Shown piece after piece: positions 36,386 through 46,094 of a DNA stretch of 64,000 nt. The translations under genes were made by a program, and so were the position numbers. Positions within the stretch are counted from its first letter, which is position 1, and each line of letters starts with the position of its first letter. The DNA is taken from contig NZ_CP046266.1 of assembly GCF_009720625.1 (NCBI RefSeq), positions 3,171,501 through 3,235,500 of the forward strand, read 5' to 3'. The stretch is from Metabacillus sediminilitoris (GTDB lineage Bacteria; Bacillota; Bacilli; Bacillales; Bacillaceae). Under the pieces are notes generated by a model. That model saw nothing but the letters and a program-made list of their open reading frames with translations, was not told the origin of the DNA and did not search any database.

Positions 36386-37177
36386 TTGTTTAGAAAATGT
36401 GATGAAAGAGATCATTTACAGCTCATTGAGTTTTTATTAGAAGAACGAGCAATGAATCTTTTTATTATTGGGGACATTGAAAATTTTGGTTATAATTCAG
36501 ACTTTCAAGATATTTATGTCCAATTTGACACTAATGGTGAAATAGAGGGTGTGTTACTGCGCTATCAGCATTCCTATATTCCTTATGCTAAAACAAAGAT
36601 TGATATAAAAAATTTCATTAAGGTGATCACAGAGGACCCTGACCTCGTTATGGTTTCAGGAAAAGAGGAGCTTGTCAGCCAGATTGGAGAGCATATACCC
36701 TTTCAAAAAGTAAAAAAGACTTTTTTTGCTGAATTAAAGAACAATTCTATAAGAAATGAAGTCGAACATAACTATCTTGTAAAGAAAGCTTCTTTAAAGG
36801 ATGTCGAGAGAATGTTTGAGCTTCAGGTACAAATCGAAGAATTTGATTTTGGTCCTGAAGCTAAGCAAAGCTACATACGAACAATTGAGACGAATACCGG
36901 TCGTTCATTTTACATTGAAAATCATGAAGGAAAAGTGATTTCACTCGCCTCTACAACAGCAGAAAATACATATTCAGGAATGGTTGTCGGCGTTTGTTCA
37001 CATCCTGATGTACGCCAAAAGGGACTCGCTTCTATTGTCATGAGTGAATTATGCCTTGAGCTTCTTTCAGAAGGAAAATCACTTTGTTTGTTTTATGACA
37101 ACCCGAGGGCTGGTCGAATATATAAGCGACTTGGTTTTAAGGATATCGGCAAATGGAGTATGGCTTACCCTAATTAG
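36386..37177 (+). CDS. GNAT-family N-acetyltransferase (two-domain)
   Basis: 263-residue acetyl-CoA-dependent acetyltransferase. The C-terminal half is a canonical GNAT domain: SGMVVGVCSHPDVRQKGLASIVMSELC carries the V..V...P..R..G.A acetyl-CoA loop, and FYDNPRAGRIYKRLGFKDIG the closing motif. The N-terminal half (residues 1-125) is a degenerate GNAT-like fold. Start is TTG at 36386 behind GGGAGGG. It has its own strong promoter and an unusual structured leader. Substrate unknown. Confidence 0.83.
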   Translation: MFRKCDERDHLQLIEFLLEERAMNLFIIGDIENFGYNSDFQDIYVQFDTNGEIEGVLLRYQHSYIPYAKTKIDIKNFIKVITEDPDLVMVSGKEELVSQIGEHIPFQKVKKTFFAELKNNSIRNEVEHNYLVKKASLKDVERMFELQVQIEEFDFGPEAKQSYIRTIETNTGRSFYIENHEGKVISLASTTAENTYSGMVVGVCSHPDVRQKGLASIVMSELCLELLSEGKSLCLFYDNPRAGRIYKRLGFKDIGKWSMAYPN

Positions 37178-37456
37178 GAAGTCCGATTCTCATTTTAACA
37201 GGCTACAAACCCTTTGAGATTCAAAGAATATTAACTGTATCTAAAGATCCGTCGATGGGCAACAAAACCACAGATATGTGATGGTCTGTTCGTAATAAGT
37301 CTCGTTAACAATAAGTAGGGACAAAAAAACTAAACTGATTAAAGTCTCTCAATTTAATTAGTTAATCCCTTTCATTTTACGTGTAACTGTTATACAATTC
37401 CAACTATGCATGTCTTGATAAATAGTATTTTTCCTAATAGCGAAAGGAGAACGACA

Positions 37457-38209
37457 ATGAAAAAATACTTGTTAACATTATTAATCGGTTTATTAGCTTT
37501 ATCACTTGCTGCATGTAATAACGATGAGGACAAAGCAAAAACTGATGAAGCATCTGATACCAAACAGAAAGAAGAACAAGCTGCAGTAGATCCTGAAGAA
37601 ATGCAAAAAAAGCTTGAAAAGCAAAAAGTAAAGGATGATCAGGTTGTTGCAGTTGTCAATGGCCAGGAACTAAAAGGAGCCGAATATAATAACGCTTTAA
37701 GTATTTCACAAATGCAGTTTCAACTAATGGGACAAGACCCTACTACAGATGAAATAGCAAAGCAAATTAAAGATTATACCCTTGAAGGGCTTGTTGGACA
37801 AACATTGCTCATGCAAGAGATCGATAAAAAAGGCTATAAAGCAACCGATGAAGAGATTAACAAAGAACTAGACGGCTTAAAAGCTCAATATGAAAATGAA
37901 GAAGAATTTGAAAAAGCATTGAAGGAAAATAACCTTACATTTGATAATCTTAAAAAACAAATCTCTGACACTGTTAAATATAGCAAATATGTAAAAAATG
38001 ATTTAAAGGTTGAAGAAGTAAAAGAAGAAGAGATTAAAGAATATTATGATTCAATGGCAAGTAACGAAACAGAATCAAAAGAAAAACAGAAATTTGAAGA
38101 CGTAAAAGAAGAGCTTAAACTGCAGCTTGAACAACAAAAAACTCAAGAAAAGCTCAATCCTAAAATAGAGGAACTTCGTGAAGCTGCAAAGGTTGAATTG
38201 AAAATCTAA
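37457..38209 (+). CDS. SurA N-terminal-domain lipoprotein (foldase-like)
   Basis: 250-residue lipoprotein: signal peptide MKKYLLTLLIGLLALSLAAC with lipobox LAAC at Cys 20, an acidic Lys/Glu/Asp linker, then a SurA-N type helical chaperone domain (VVAVVNGQELKGAEYNNAL to about residue 220). It lacks the parvulin peptidyl-prolyl isomerase domain that PrsA has, so a chaperone without isomerase activity is likely. Extremely rich in Lys, Glu and Gln. ATG 37457 behind AAAGGAG. Confidence 0.85.
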   Translation: MKKYLLTLLIGLLALSLAACNNDEDKAKTDEASDTKQKEEQAAVDPEEMQKKLEKQKVKDDQVVAVVNGQELKGAEYNNALSISQMQFQLMGQDPTTDEIAKQIKDYTLEGLVGQTLLMQEIDKKGYKATDEEINKELDGLKAQYENEEEFEKALKENNLTFDNLKKQISDTVKYSKYVKNDLKVEEVKEEEIKEYYDSMASNETESKEKQKFEDVKEELKLQLEQQKTQEKLNPKIEELREAAKVELKI

Positions 38210-38260
38210 TTAGAGCATGAGCTCAAGCTATTCGTAGGATCAGCTTTTAGGTATTGAATA

Positions 38261-38318
38261 AGCCACACTGTTTAGAAGGTTAAAAGATCTTCTGTACAGT
38301 GTGGCTTTATTTATTTTA
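38261..38318 (+). terminator. Terminator of the SurA-like gene
   Basis: AGCCACACTGT (38261-38271) pairs with ACAGTGTGGCT (38296-38306), followed by TTATTTATTTT. Confidence 0.85.
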
Positions 38319-38569
38319 TTGCGTTTCATTCGGTAGCGTTCAACGTATTGATAAATTCAAACTTATTCCATTCTTACGCTGCTGCTTTTAAATAACAAAA
38401 GATCACTCTCATTTAATCTTTTTAATCCTTAACATTGTATGTGCATTCTTTTGAAATTCATATGCGACCTTTTCTTCTTCAAAGGAATGGTCGCTAGAAA
38501 AAAACTCTTACAAAATAAGAACAATTCACACGTCTTTTCTTATTTTATGTTTCAGAGAGGCTTCTTCAA
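38319..38569. other. Non-coding gap after thiY
   Basis: No gene. A weak AT-rich stem AAAATAAGA / TCTTATTTT (about 38511-38545) could end the thi salvage transcript on the minus strand. Confidence 0.3.
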
Positions 38570-39592
38570 TTACTCTGTCATATTGACAAAAATATCATCA
38601 ACAGTAGGCTCATTGTCAATTAATCCAGCATCCTTCATCCAGCCGATTGTCTGTTCCCATTGATCTTTACTTTGGCTGCCAAAGCCCTCTTCAGACTTCA
38701 TTAATGGCAACAAAATATCAAGACTTTCCTCTTCTACCTCTTCTACTAATGGGAAGTTTGCTTCATCCTGATGTTTTAATAGAATATCTAATGCTTCTTT
38801 GGGATGTTCAGCAGTGAATTCATATCCCTTTGTTGCTGCACGCCAAAACGCTTGAATACTCACTTGTTCTTCATCCCATGTTTTATCACTTGTAACAGCA
38901 ATTAATTCATTATAAGGAGGAATATCATATTCAGTTGGATTAAGATTACGTGTTTCATAACCTTCATGTTTCAATACTGGGACTTCATGGTTAATATATG
39001 CACCAATGACTGCATCGACTTTATCAGTAACGATTGAAGAATTCAGCTCAAAACCTACATCCACCATTTTAACTTGATCTGGATTACCGCCATCCGCCTT
39101 CACCATTGATCTGATAAGTGATTCATTTAATGGGATACCTGGATAACCAACTGTTTTTCCTTCTAAATCTTTAGGGGACTGAATATCACTGTCAGCTTTG
39201 AAAACCACTCGATTTAAAGGTGATCTTACAATCGCTCCGACTGACTTAATTTGCACATTTTGATTAGCGCGGGCAATAATGACATCTGGCTGATATGAAA
39301 TTCCGAGGGTAACTTTCCCTGCTGCTGCTAAGTTAATTGGATCAGTTGGATTGGCAGGAAATTGAATATCAACTTGAATTCCTTCCTCTTCAAAATATCC
39401 TTTTTCTTGTGCAACATATAAATAACTATGGACAGCATTAGGATACCAATCAAGCATAATGCTGACATCTTTTAATTCCTTTGTTTCGCCATTTCCCTCT
39501 GCAGTCTTTTTAGATGCAGTGCTTTCACTGTTCGAACATGCTGTCATTAACGCAACTACTAAACTTACTACTACCAATAAAATCTTTTTCAC
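38570..39592 (-). CDS. thiY: ThiY, formylaminopyrimidine-binding lipoprotein
   Basis: 340-residue NMT1/THI5-like solute-binding protein: lipobox LMTAC near residue 19, then VSIMLDWYPNAVHSYLYVAQEKGYFEEEGI, the family's substrate-binding start. In B. halodurans ThiY binds N-formyl aminopyrimidine derived from degraded thiamine. The start is GTG at 39592: GGAGGAG lies just before it and it overlaps the thiX stop by four bases (GTGA); an ATG at 39607 would contain that ribosome site. Last gene of the ylmB-tenA-thiZXY operon. Confidence 0.88.
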   Translation of the reverse strand: MKKILLVVVSLVVALMTACSNSESTASKKTAEGNGETKELKDVSIMLDWYPNAVHSYLYVAQEKGYFEEEGIQVDIQFPANPTDPINLAAAGKVTLGISYQPDVIIARANQNVQIKSVGAIVRSPLNRVVFKADSDIQSPKDLEGKTVGYPGIPLNESLIRSMVKADGGNPDQVKMVDVGFELNSSIVTDKVDAVIGAYINHEVPVLKHEGYETRNLNPTEYDIPPYNELIAVTSDKTWDEEQVSIQAFWRAATKGYEFTAEHPKEALDILLKHQDEANFPLVEEVEEESLDILLPLMKSEEGFGSQSKDQWEQTIGWMKDAGLIDNEPTVDDIFVNMTE

Positions 39593-40341
39593 TCTGTTCT
39601 CCTCCATTTAAGTACAATTTTTTCTAATGCTACAACAAGCAGAAATAAAAGAATGCCAACTGACGATAATATGACAATTGGCGCAAAGACACCTGCCCCA
39701 TCAAACTGTGTCATCATTCTTCTGCTAAAGTAGCCTAATCCAGCTTGTGCGCCGATCCATTCGCCGATAGCTGCACCAATAACACTAAGCGTAACGGCTA
39801 CCTTTAAACCAGAAAAGAAATGCGGGGCACTAGATGGTACTTGAAGTTTTAAGAATAAGTCCTTTTTGCTTGCCCCCATTGTTAACAATAGATCCCTGTA
39901 TTCCTTACTAGTGGAACGAAGTCCATCATATGTGTTTACCGTTATCGGAAAAAACGTTATAAGAATTGTTACAACAACTTTGCTCCAGATCGAGTAGCCG
40001 AACCAAAGTACAAAAATAGGTGCTAATGCAATAATGGGAATCATTTGCGATGAAATAATGAGTGGATAAAATGCCCTTTCAATCGTTTTACTCACACTCA
40101 TCCAAACAGCTAAAGCCACACCAAATACAATAGAAATGAAAAGACCAATTAAAATAATTAACAATGTAGCTGGTAGATGATCAGCAAATAAGGGTCCTTT
40201 TAACTCCCAAAGTTTCCGTCCGATATCTGTTGGTGCAGGTAAAATAAATCCTAAATTAACAATTTTTGTGCCAATCTCCCAAATTACTAGTAAACTAATT
40301 ACCAATAAAATAGAAGCATAATAATTTTTTATCACACTCAT
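39589..40341 (-). CDS. thiX: ThiX, ABC transporter permease for thiamine pyrimidine precursor
   Basis: 250-residue permease with six helices and the EAA-like loop TSKEYRDLLLTMGASKKDLFLKLQVPSSAP. The C-terminal end overlaps thiY, the N-terminal ATG overlaps thiZ by four bases. Pairs with ThiZ (ATPase) and ThiY (binding protein). Role inferred from the operon and TPP riboswitch. Confidence 0.88.
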   Translation of the reverse strand: MSVIKNYYASILLVISLLVIWEIGTKIVNLGFILPAPTDIGRKLWELKGPLFADHLPATLLIILIGLFISIVFGVALAVWMSVSKTIERAFYPLIISSQMIPIIALAPIFVLWFGYSIWSKVVVTILITFFPITVNTYDGLRSTSKEYRDLLLTMGASKKDLFLKLQVPSSAPHFFSGLKVAVTLSVIGAAIGEWIGAQAGLGYFSRRMMTQFDGAGVFAPIVILSSVGILLFLLVVALEKIVLKWRRTE

Positions 40342-41102
40342 ACCTTCACCCTTGCTCGGAGTACGTCAACTAAATGATCTTTCAACTCAATGACTGCAGG
40401 CATATTTAAATCCTTTAACACTCTCGGCCGTTTAAGCGGAACCTCGAACTCTTCAAGTTTACTAGTTGGTGTTTCTGTAAAAATAAAGATGCGATCTGAT
40501 AAAAACAATGCTTCATTCACATCATGTGTAATAAAAAGAATCGTTTCTTTTCGTTTTTGCCACTGTGCTAACAACCATTCCTGCATCGTTAATCTCGTGA
40601 TAGCATCAAGTGCACTGAACGGCTCATCTAATAAAAGGATCTGTGATCCGCTTAAGATCGTCCGTAAAAATGATACCCTTTGTCTCATTCCGCCTGACAA
40701 TGCACTTGGAAAACTATTTTCTACACCCTTCAAACCAAACTCATCAAGTAAGGCAAGAACCTGGCTATGGGCTTTTTGTTTATGAACCCCTTTTATTTCT
40801 AAAGGGAGTGCGGCATTTTCCACAATCGTGCGCCAAGGTAAAAGCAAGTCCTGTTGAGGCATATAACCTACCTGTCCAAGCCGATGTGACTTTTGTTGAT
40901 TATGTAAAAAAATGATTCCATCGGCAGGCTGTTCCAGGCCTGTTATTAATTTAAACAAGGTACTTTTACCAGAGCCGCTATGTCCGATGATACTGACAAA
41001 TTCACCCTCATTAATATGAAAATGAAAATTTTGTAAAATCGGAAGCTTTTCTTTTTCATAGGCAAATGAGACATTTTGAAACTGTAACGCTGGTTTATAC
41101 AT
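40338..41102 (-). CDS. thiZ: ThiZ, ABC transporter ATPase for thiamine pyrimidine precursor
   Basis: 254-residue ATPase with Walker A GHSGSGKST, Q-loop MPQQDLLLPW, signature LSGGMRQRVS, Walker B ILLLDEPFSALD and switch His in ITHDVNEA. Belongs to the nitrate/taurine/ThiZ group. The ATG at 41102 overlaps the tenA end by eight bases with a weak ribosome site, so it depends on coupling; in-frame ATGs further up exist (to 41153). Confidence 0.88.
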   Translation of the reverse strand: MYKPALQFQNVSFAYEKEKLPILQNFHFHINEGEFVSIIGHSGSGKSTLFKLITGLEQPADGIIFLHNQQKSHRLGQVGYMPQQDLLLPWRTIVENAALPLEIKGVHKQKAHSQVLALLDEFGLKGVENSFPSALSGGMRQRVSFLRTILSGSQILLLDEPFSALDAITRLTMQEWLLAQWQKRKETILFITHDVNEALFLSDRIFIFTETPTSKLEEFEVPLKRPRVLKDLNMPAVIELKDHLVDVLRARVKV

Positions 41103-41769
41103 CTGTCGGCCACATCGCTTCATTGTAAGACATTTCCCAAAACATATACTCAAAGCGCGTTGTGTTTAGGAAAATTTCTTCCAATGTATCCAGCTCAGAT
41201 TCTGACTTTCCTACTGCTAATTCATCTAGTAGATCAATGCACCATAAGGCAAGTTTTCCAAAATCATCTGAAGCATACATTTTGATCCACTCACCATAAA
41301 ACTCATGTTCATCTGCACCTTCTCGTTCATTTAATGCTTTTCCAATTTCCCAGTAACTCCACATACATGGAAGCAGGGATGAAACGAGTTCAGCAAGTGT
41401 GCCATTTTGACTGACATGTAACATATAATGAGTATAGGCTAGTGTTGTAGGTGAAGGCTTGGCAGCTTCAAGTTCGTTAAGAGAGATCCCAAAGCGATTT
41501 GCATATTGACGATGAAGTTCCATTTCTTCATTTATTGTGGCATCAAGAAGAGCAGCAAATTTCCCCATTGTCACAAGATCTTTAGCCTTTACTGCACCTA
41601 TTGCAAATAGCTTTGCATAGTCAATTAAAAATAAATAATCTTGAATCATATAAAAACGAAATTTTTCTTTTTCTAACGTACCATCGCCGATCCCTTGTAC
41701 GAACGGATGCACATGATTTTTTTGCCATAATGGGACAACCTTTTCAACTAAGCGCTGACTGAATTTCAT
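41095..41769 (-). CDS. tenA: TenA, aminopyrimidine aminohydrolase
   Basis: 224-residue TenA-family enzyme (thiaminase II). It hydrolyses 4-amino-5-aminomethyl-2-methylpyrimidine to HMP in thiamine salvage. Catalytic Cys in LLPCMWSYWEIG (near residue 135), active-site Glu in FEYMFWEMSYNEAMW near the end, plus YMIQDYLFLIDYAKLFA. ATG at 41769 has AAGGAG eight bases upstream, better than the GTG at 41778. Second gene of the salvage operon. Confidence 0.93.
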   Translation of the reverse strand: MKFSQRLVEKVVPLWQKNHVHPFVQGIGDGTLEKEKFRFYMIQDYLFLIDYAKLFAIGAVKAKDLVTMGKFAALLDATINEEMELHRQYANRFGISLNELEAAKPSPTTLAYTHYMLHVSQNGTLAELVSSLLPCMWSYWEIGKALNEREGADEHEFYGEWIKMYASDDFGKLALWCIDLLDELAVGKSESELDTLEEIFLNTTRFEYMFWEMSYNEAMWPTDV

Positions 41770-41788
41770 GTTTTTCACTCCTTATTTG

Positions 41789-43066
41789 TTATAGACGTTT
41801 TGTATTGCACCAATTATAGATAAACATCAAAATGACTTTAGTATAAGAAACAAGCTGGCCGATCGATACTTGCTCATTTACTGCATGGGCATTTTGTAAG
41901 TTTCCCGGGCCATATATGGCTGTCGGAATTCCAGCCTCACCAAGCCATCCGCCATCTGTTACAGATGGTGAAACATCGATTATGACCTCTTCTTGAATGA
42001 CTTCTCGATGTGCAGATGCTAATTGCTTTACCCCCAACTCGTTTGGATCAACTTCAAGTGACGGAAAAATTTCCCCGCGGTCAACAATCATTGACTTACC
42101 TCCCCATTCAAATATAGGGGGATTTTTTCGAAGCCATGGATCAGCATTTGCGACATGACGTATGTGTTCTTCTATTTCCTCAATAATTTGTTCATGTGTT
42201 TCATTCGGATAATAGTGGACGGTAATCCATAGTCGGCACTCATCTGCGATAAATGCCGCATGTCTCCCACCCTCAATGACTGCTGGATTAATCGTATTTG
42301 TTCCTGGCAGGAAGCCTTGATAACTTTTCGTTACAGCCCAGTGACGTTCAAGTTCCTGTAACCCATTTATGATCACCATCATTTTCTCAATGGCACTTGC
42401 TCCAAATAATTTCCCGCCTGCATGAATCATTTGCCTTCTTGTTGCATCATGAAAGGTTTGGTCACTTTTCACTGTAATCCATCCAGTGATCACGCCACCT
42501 TGACCTTGAATATGTAAATCACTTGTATCAACAACGACCGCAAAATCTGCTTTATACCCTCGTTTACAGCACTCGAGAGTCCCTGCTTCACCTACTTCTT
42601 CTCCGATAACAGATTGAAAAAGCAAGCTGCCTGGCAAGTCAATTCCTGCTTCATGTAAAAGCTGAATAGCAAATAAGGCCCCGGCTAAACCACCTTTCAT
42701 ATCAGCTGCACCTCTGCCGATAACCGCTCCATTTTTTACAATTGGAATAAAAGGATCAACATCCCAGTTTTCATCCTTACCTACTTCGGCAACATCAATA
42801 TGTCCGTTAATGATTAAACTTTTATAGGCATGCTCTTCTTTTCCATTCAGAACACCGACAACATTCGGATCATTCGGGTACACATCCCACATATCAATAA
42901 TGAAACCCTTTTCTTGTAAAAAATTCGCAATAAAGGTTTGAGCTTCCTTCGTATTGCGGGCTGGCGGGGCCGGTGTTTTAAATTCAATCAGCTTTTTAAG
43001 TAAATCAATCAACTCATCTTTGCGACTATCTATTTGCTCAACTAATTCTGATAATTCGATTGTCAT
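41789..43066 (-). CDS. ylmB: N-formyl-aminopyrimidine deformylase (YlmB, M20 family)
   Basis: 425-residue M20/ArgE-like amidohydrolase. Metal ligands visible: NGHIDVA, RGAADMKGG, GEEVGEAGT (catalytic Glu pair), VVVDTSD, NAHAVNEQ. YlmB removes the formyl group from the imported pyrimidine, giving the TenA substrate; the operon context with tenA and thiXYZ under a TPP riboswitch makes this role likely. ATG 43066 follows AAGGAGG; the open frame upstream runs through the leader terminator and is not coding. Confidence 0.9.
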   Translation of the reverse strand: MTIELSELVEQIDSRKDELIDLLKKLIEFKTPAPPARNTKEAQTFIANFLQEKGFIIDMWDVYPNDPNVVGVLNGKEEHAYKSLIINGHIDVAEVGKDENWDVDPFIPIVKNGAVIGRGAADMKGGLAGALFAIQLLHEAGIDLPGSLLFQSVIGEEVGEAGTLECCKRGYKADFAVVVDTSDLHIQGQGGVITGWITVKSDQTFHDATRRQMIHAGGKLFGASAIEKMMVIINGLQELERHWAVTKSYQGFLPGTNTINPAVIEGGRHAAFIADECRLWITVHYYPNETHEQIIEEIEEHIRHVANADPWLRKNPPIFEWGGKSMIVDRGEIFPSLEVDPNELGVKQLASAHREVIQEEVIIDVSPSVTDGGWLGEAGIPTAIYGPGNLQNAHAVNEQVSIGQLVSYTKVILMFIYNWCNTKRL

Positions 43067-43094
43067 CGAAACACCTCCTTGTATTTTTAAGTAC

Positions 43095-43129
43095 AAAAAA
43101 ACCACTTCTTTATCGAAAGAAGTGGTTTG
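43095..43129 (-). terminator. Leader terminator of the thiamine salvage operon
   Basis: Arms AAACCACTTCTT and AAGAAGTGGTTT, followed by a T-run on the minus strand; lies between the TPP riboswitch and ylmB. Confidence 0.85.
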
Positions 43130-43202
43130 AACGCTCAATATTTGTGCAAAACATTGTAAAAACATACAAATTGATTCTATGTTTTTAAACGTATATTCAA
43201 AC

Positions 43203-43292
43203 ACCTCTTCCCTACGCTAGTATTATCTAGATCAGGTAATAAGGGTCAAGACAAAGGTCTCTCTCAGCTTTAACAGCTCCCCTAGTGGTGAA
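43203..43292 (-). ncRNA. TPP riboswitch of the thiamine salvage operon
   Basis: On the minus strand ACTAGGGGAGCTG...CTGAGAGA, then GACCCTTATTACCTGATCTAG and GCGTAGGGAAG. Same two signatures as the thiC switch, with a terminator downstream, so TPP should turn the operon off. Confidence 0.96.
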
Positions 43293-43395
43293 TAACTATT
43301 AAATTATGAATCTTTTAGCAAGTGATTACACTATTTTTATCACATTATCTTATTTTTGGCAATAAGTTATATTCATTTCGATTCCCTGCATTCAG

Positions 43396-44379
43396 TTATG
43401 ATGATACACGCACATTATCTGGAAGTTGTTTTTTCGTATGAACAGATCGATCTTCAAATCTTTTAAATAATGAGCCAAAAATGGAGGCTAACATTTGTTG
43501 AAACAACATCCCTATAATAACAGGAAGTGCAACGGCAGCTGGAAAATATTGAACAACAATAACAGCGCCAGCACTTATATTCCTCATGCCGCCTGTAAAT
43601 AGCATAACCGCTCTCGTTTCTCGATCTTGCTTTAACCATTTACTAATCATCCAGATTAATACATAACATACACATGCTAAAACAAACACAGTTATCGCAA
43701 TTAAGAAAAGCTTACCATTAAAATCAACAACATACGGGGCAACAACTGCACCATTGATCATGACAACAGTAGCAAGGCCTAATTTTGAAAAAGGCGATAA
43801 CATTTTTCCTGCTTTTACACTTTTGCCTTTTGATAAATGGTTTACTAGCATTCCTATTAACGATGGCAATACAACCATAAAAAGCAATCCATTCATAATT
43901 GAAAATGTGTCCATCTCAACATTCTGACCGACTAGAAGTGATAGAGTTTGCGGTACAAGGAATGGTGATAAAACTGTATCAATTAAAATAATCGATAAAG
44001 CGAGCGCCATGTTCCCTTTGTAAATTGACACCCAAATGACACTTGTGACACCAGTTGGAATTACAGCCCCTAACACTAACCCAGTCACTATTAAATGATC
44101 ATCCATAAAAATGAGCTGTCCCGTTATCCATGCGATAACAGGCATAATAACATGCAAGAGAAGGAGAATAATGAATAAGGGAAGCGGACTTTTGGCAACT
44201 CCTTTAAATGATGAAAAATTAGAACCAAGACTCCCTGAAAACGTCATAAGTGCAAAAATCCAAGGAATTAAAAATGAGAGGCTTAATAGATGTTCTGAAA
44301 ATATGATTCCTATTATCACGCTAGCTGGTGTAATAAACGGCATGAATTTTTCAAGCTGCCGATTTAATTTTTGAAGCAT
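43396..44379 (-). CDS. BASS-family (bile acid:sodium symporter) transporter
   Basis: 327-residue protein with about ten helices. BASS-type features: a Gly/Pro-rich GAVIPTGVTSVIWVSIYKGNMALAL crossover and FTGGMRNISAGAVIVVQYFP, where discontinuous helices bind Na+. Bacillus members include YocS; substrates in related proteins include pantoate and organic acids. It lies just beyond the thiamine operon but upstream of its riboswitch, so it is a separate transcript. Substrate unknown. Confidence 0.83.
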   Translation of the reverse strand: MLQKLNRQLEKFMPFITPASVIIGIIFSEHLLSLSFLIPWIFALMTFSGSLGSNFSSFKGVAKSPLPLFIILLLLHVIMPVIAWITGQLIFMDDHLIVTGLVLGAVIPTGVTSVIWVSIYKGNMALALSIILIDTVLSPFLVPQTLSLLVGQNVEMDTFSIMNGLLFMVVLPSLIGMLVNHLSKGKSVKAGKMLSPFSKLGLATVVMINGAVVAPYVVDFNGKLFLIAITVFVLACVCYVLIWMISKWLKQDRETRAVMLFTGGMRNISAGAVIVVQYFPAAVALPVIIGMLFQQMLASIFGSLFKRFEDRSVHTKKQLPDNVRVSS

Positions 44380-44829
44380 TATGCATTCTCCTAACTAATT
44401 ATGAACAATGTGTAGATTTATTGTATCAAATTTGGATTGCATTAAGTGAGTTTTGAAATCACATTGTTTTATTCGATCAATTCCAACTATGATAAAAATA
44501 TCCATCCTTAAGATAAAACCTGTGAATTTAAAAAGATACTCTACTTCATCTCTTTACGAGGAAACCAACGAAGACATGTCGTATGCTAATATCCCTTTTT
44601 ATGCCCTTCGTTCCATATTGCTACAGCGATATGATGATGAGAAATTAACAATTTTTCACGTTATCAATTTAGTTATACTTCTCCTTATGAACTATTACCT
44701 TTACTAAATTTTAACATAGTTCATGCTCTTTTTTGAAAAAACAAATAAAAAAAAGCCTGTATAAGAAATACTTTTCTCTACAAGCACAGTTAATGAAAAT
44801 TCTCTTTTATACTTTAAAGTTGCTACTTA
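44380..44829. other. Non-coding gap before the BASS and after the dehydrogenase gene
   Basis: No supported gene. A weak stem AGCCTGTA / TACAAGC at about 44753-44786 with a T-run on the minus strand probably ends the dehydrogenase transcript. An 84-codon plus-strand frame at 44453-44707 has no ribosome site and no family look. Confidence 0.4.
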
Positions 44830-45804
44830 TTAAGCTATTACCCCTGATTTAATCTGGTTTGGAGGAGTTTCTCCCCGTAATCCAACAACAAGGTTTTCAG
44901 CTGCTAACATCGCCATTTTTAAACGGGTTTCATACGTTGCCGAGCCAATATGCGGCAGGGTGACTACATTCTCCAAAGTAAGGAGTGGATTATCTTTTTT
45001 AATCGGTTCCTCAACAAAGACATCAAGACCAGCCGCATAAATTTCTCCTGTTTTTAACGCATGATATAGTGCCTCTTCATCAACCGTTTTCCCTCTTGAG
45101 CCATTGATGAATATAGCAGTCTTCTTCATAAGCTCAAACTCCCTTTTCCCGATCAACTTTTCGGTTTGTGGCGTAAGCGGTGTCATTAAACAGACAAAAT
45201 CAGATTGCCGAAGCAAATCCTCTAGTGAACAATATGTCGCACCATACTTTTGTTCTGCTTCATTATTTCTGGAGCGGTTATGATATAAAATGTTCATATC
45301 AAATCCAAAATGAGCTCTTTTGGCAATATCTGAGCCAATTCCACCCATACCGATAATTCCTAACACCTTATGATGCACATCAAGGCCAAACCACTTTTCC
45401 TCATTCTTTGATCCCCATTGTCCTGCTTTAACCAATTGATCTAACTCAGGCATCCTTCTCGCTGTAGACAAGATCAATCCCATGATTGTATCAGCAACTG
45501 TATCATTTAAAACATCTGGCGTGTTCGTGGCCATTATCCCTCGCTTAGATAACTCTGTTAGATCTAAATTATCATGACCAACAGAAGCATTACAAACAAT
45601 TTTCAATTGTGGTGCTCTATCAAGAAAATCCTTATTTACTTGTAATCCTGAACCTAATATACCTTGAGCATCCTTCAACTCTTGGAAAAATTCAGGATAG
45701 TTTAGTGAATCAAGTTGCTCAAAATAAACGACATTACACGTATTTTGAAGATATTCCAATACACTTTGATCCACTTTCTTATAGACGATTATTTTTGGTT
45801 TCAT
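44830..45804 (-). CDS. D-2-hydroxyacid dehydrogenase (YvcT-like, glyoxylate/ketogluconate reductase type)
   Basis: 324-residue NAD(P)-dependent enzyme. Visible: ASVGHDNLDL, NDTVADTIMGLIL, Rossmann motif GIIGMGGIGSDIAKRA, INGSRGKTVDEEAL (catalytic Arg), AGLDVFVEEP (Glu), LPHIGSATYETR (catalytic His). Reduces a short 2-keto acid such as glyoxylate or 2-ketogluconate. Closest by memory to B. subtilis YvcT. Monocistronic. Confidence 0.87.
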   Translation of the reverse strand: MKPKIIVYKKVDQSVLEYLQNTCNVVYFEQLDSLNYPEFFQELKDAQGILGSGLQVNKDFLDRAPQLKIVCNASVGHDNLDLTELSKRGIMATNTPDVLNDTVADTIMGLILSTARRMPELDQLVKAGQWGSKNEEKWFGLDVHHKVLGIIGMGGIGSDIAKRAHFGFDMNILYHNRSRNNEAEQKYGATYCSLEDLLRQSDFVCLMTPLTPQTEKLIGKREFELMKKTAIFINGSRGKTVDEEALYHALKTGEIYAAGLDVFVEEPIKKDNPLLTLENVVTLPHIGSATYETRLKMAMLAAENLVVGLRGETPPNQIKSGVIA

Positions 45805-46094
45805 ACTTGATTCCTCTCTTCCAATAAAATAGGGCGGTCTCTTCCGCTAAAATAGCTTTTTAAAAAAGTGGTATTCATCTGAACAGTATGTATAGCTATG
45901 TAAGATACCCTCACTATTACTCTAGCATTATTTCCCAAAAAGTCGAGACTTGATTATCTGTATTAAGACGAAATAAATCATGAATACCAATGATGATATT
46001 TTAGCATTATTTCCAATTTTTATAAGAAATTTTTTTAGAACGTTCAATGCAAACTATATGTATTCAAACTTAGCTAACGGAGATGACATTCATT

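Noticed and set aside
44453..44707. 84-codon plus-strand open frame
   Set aside because: No ribosome site, no recognisable family, ordinary AT-rich spacer composition; treated as chance.
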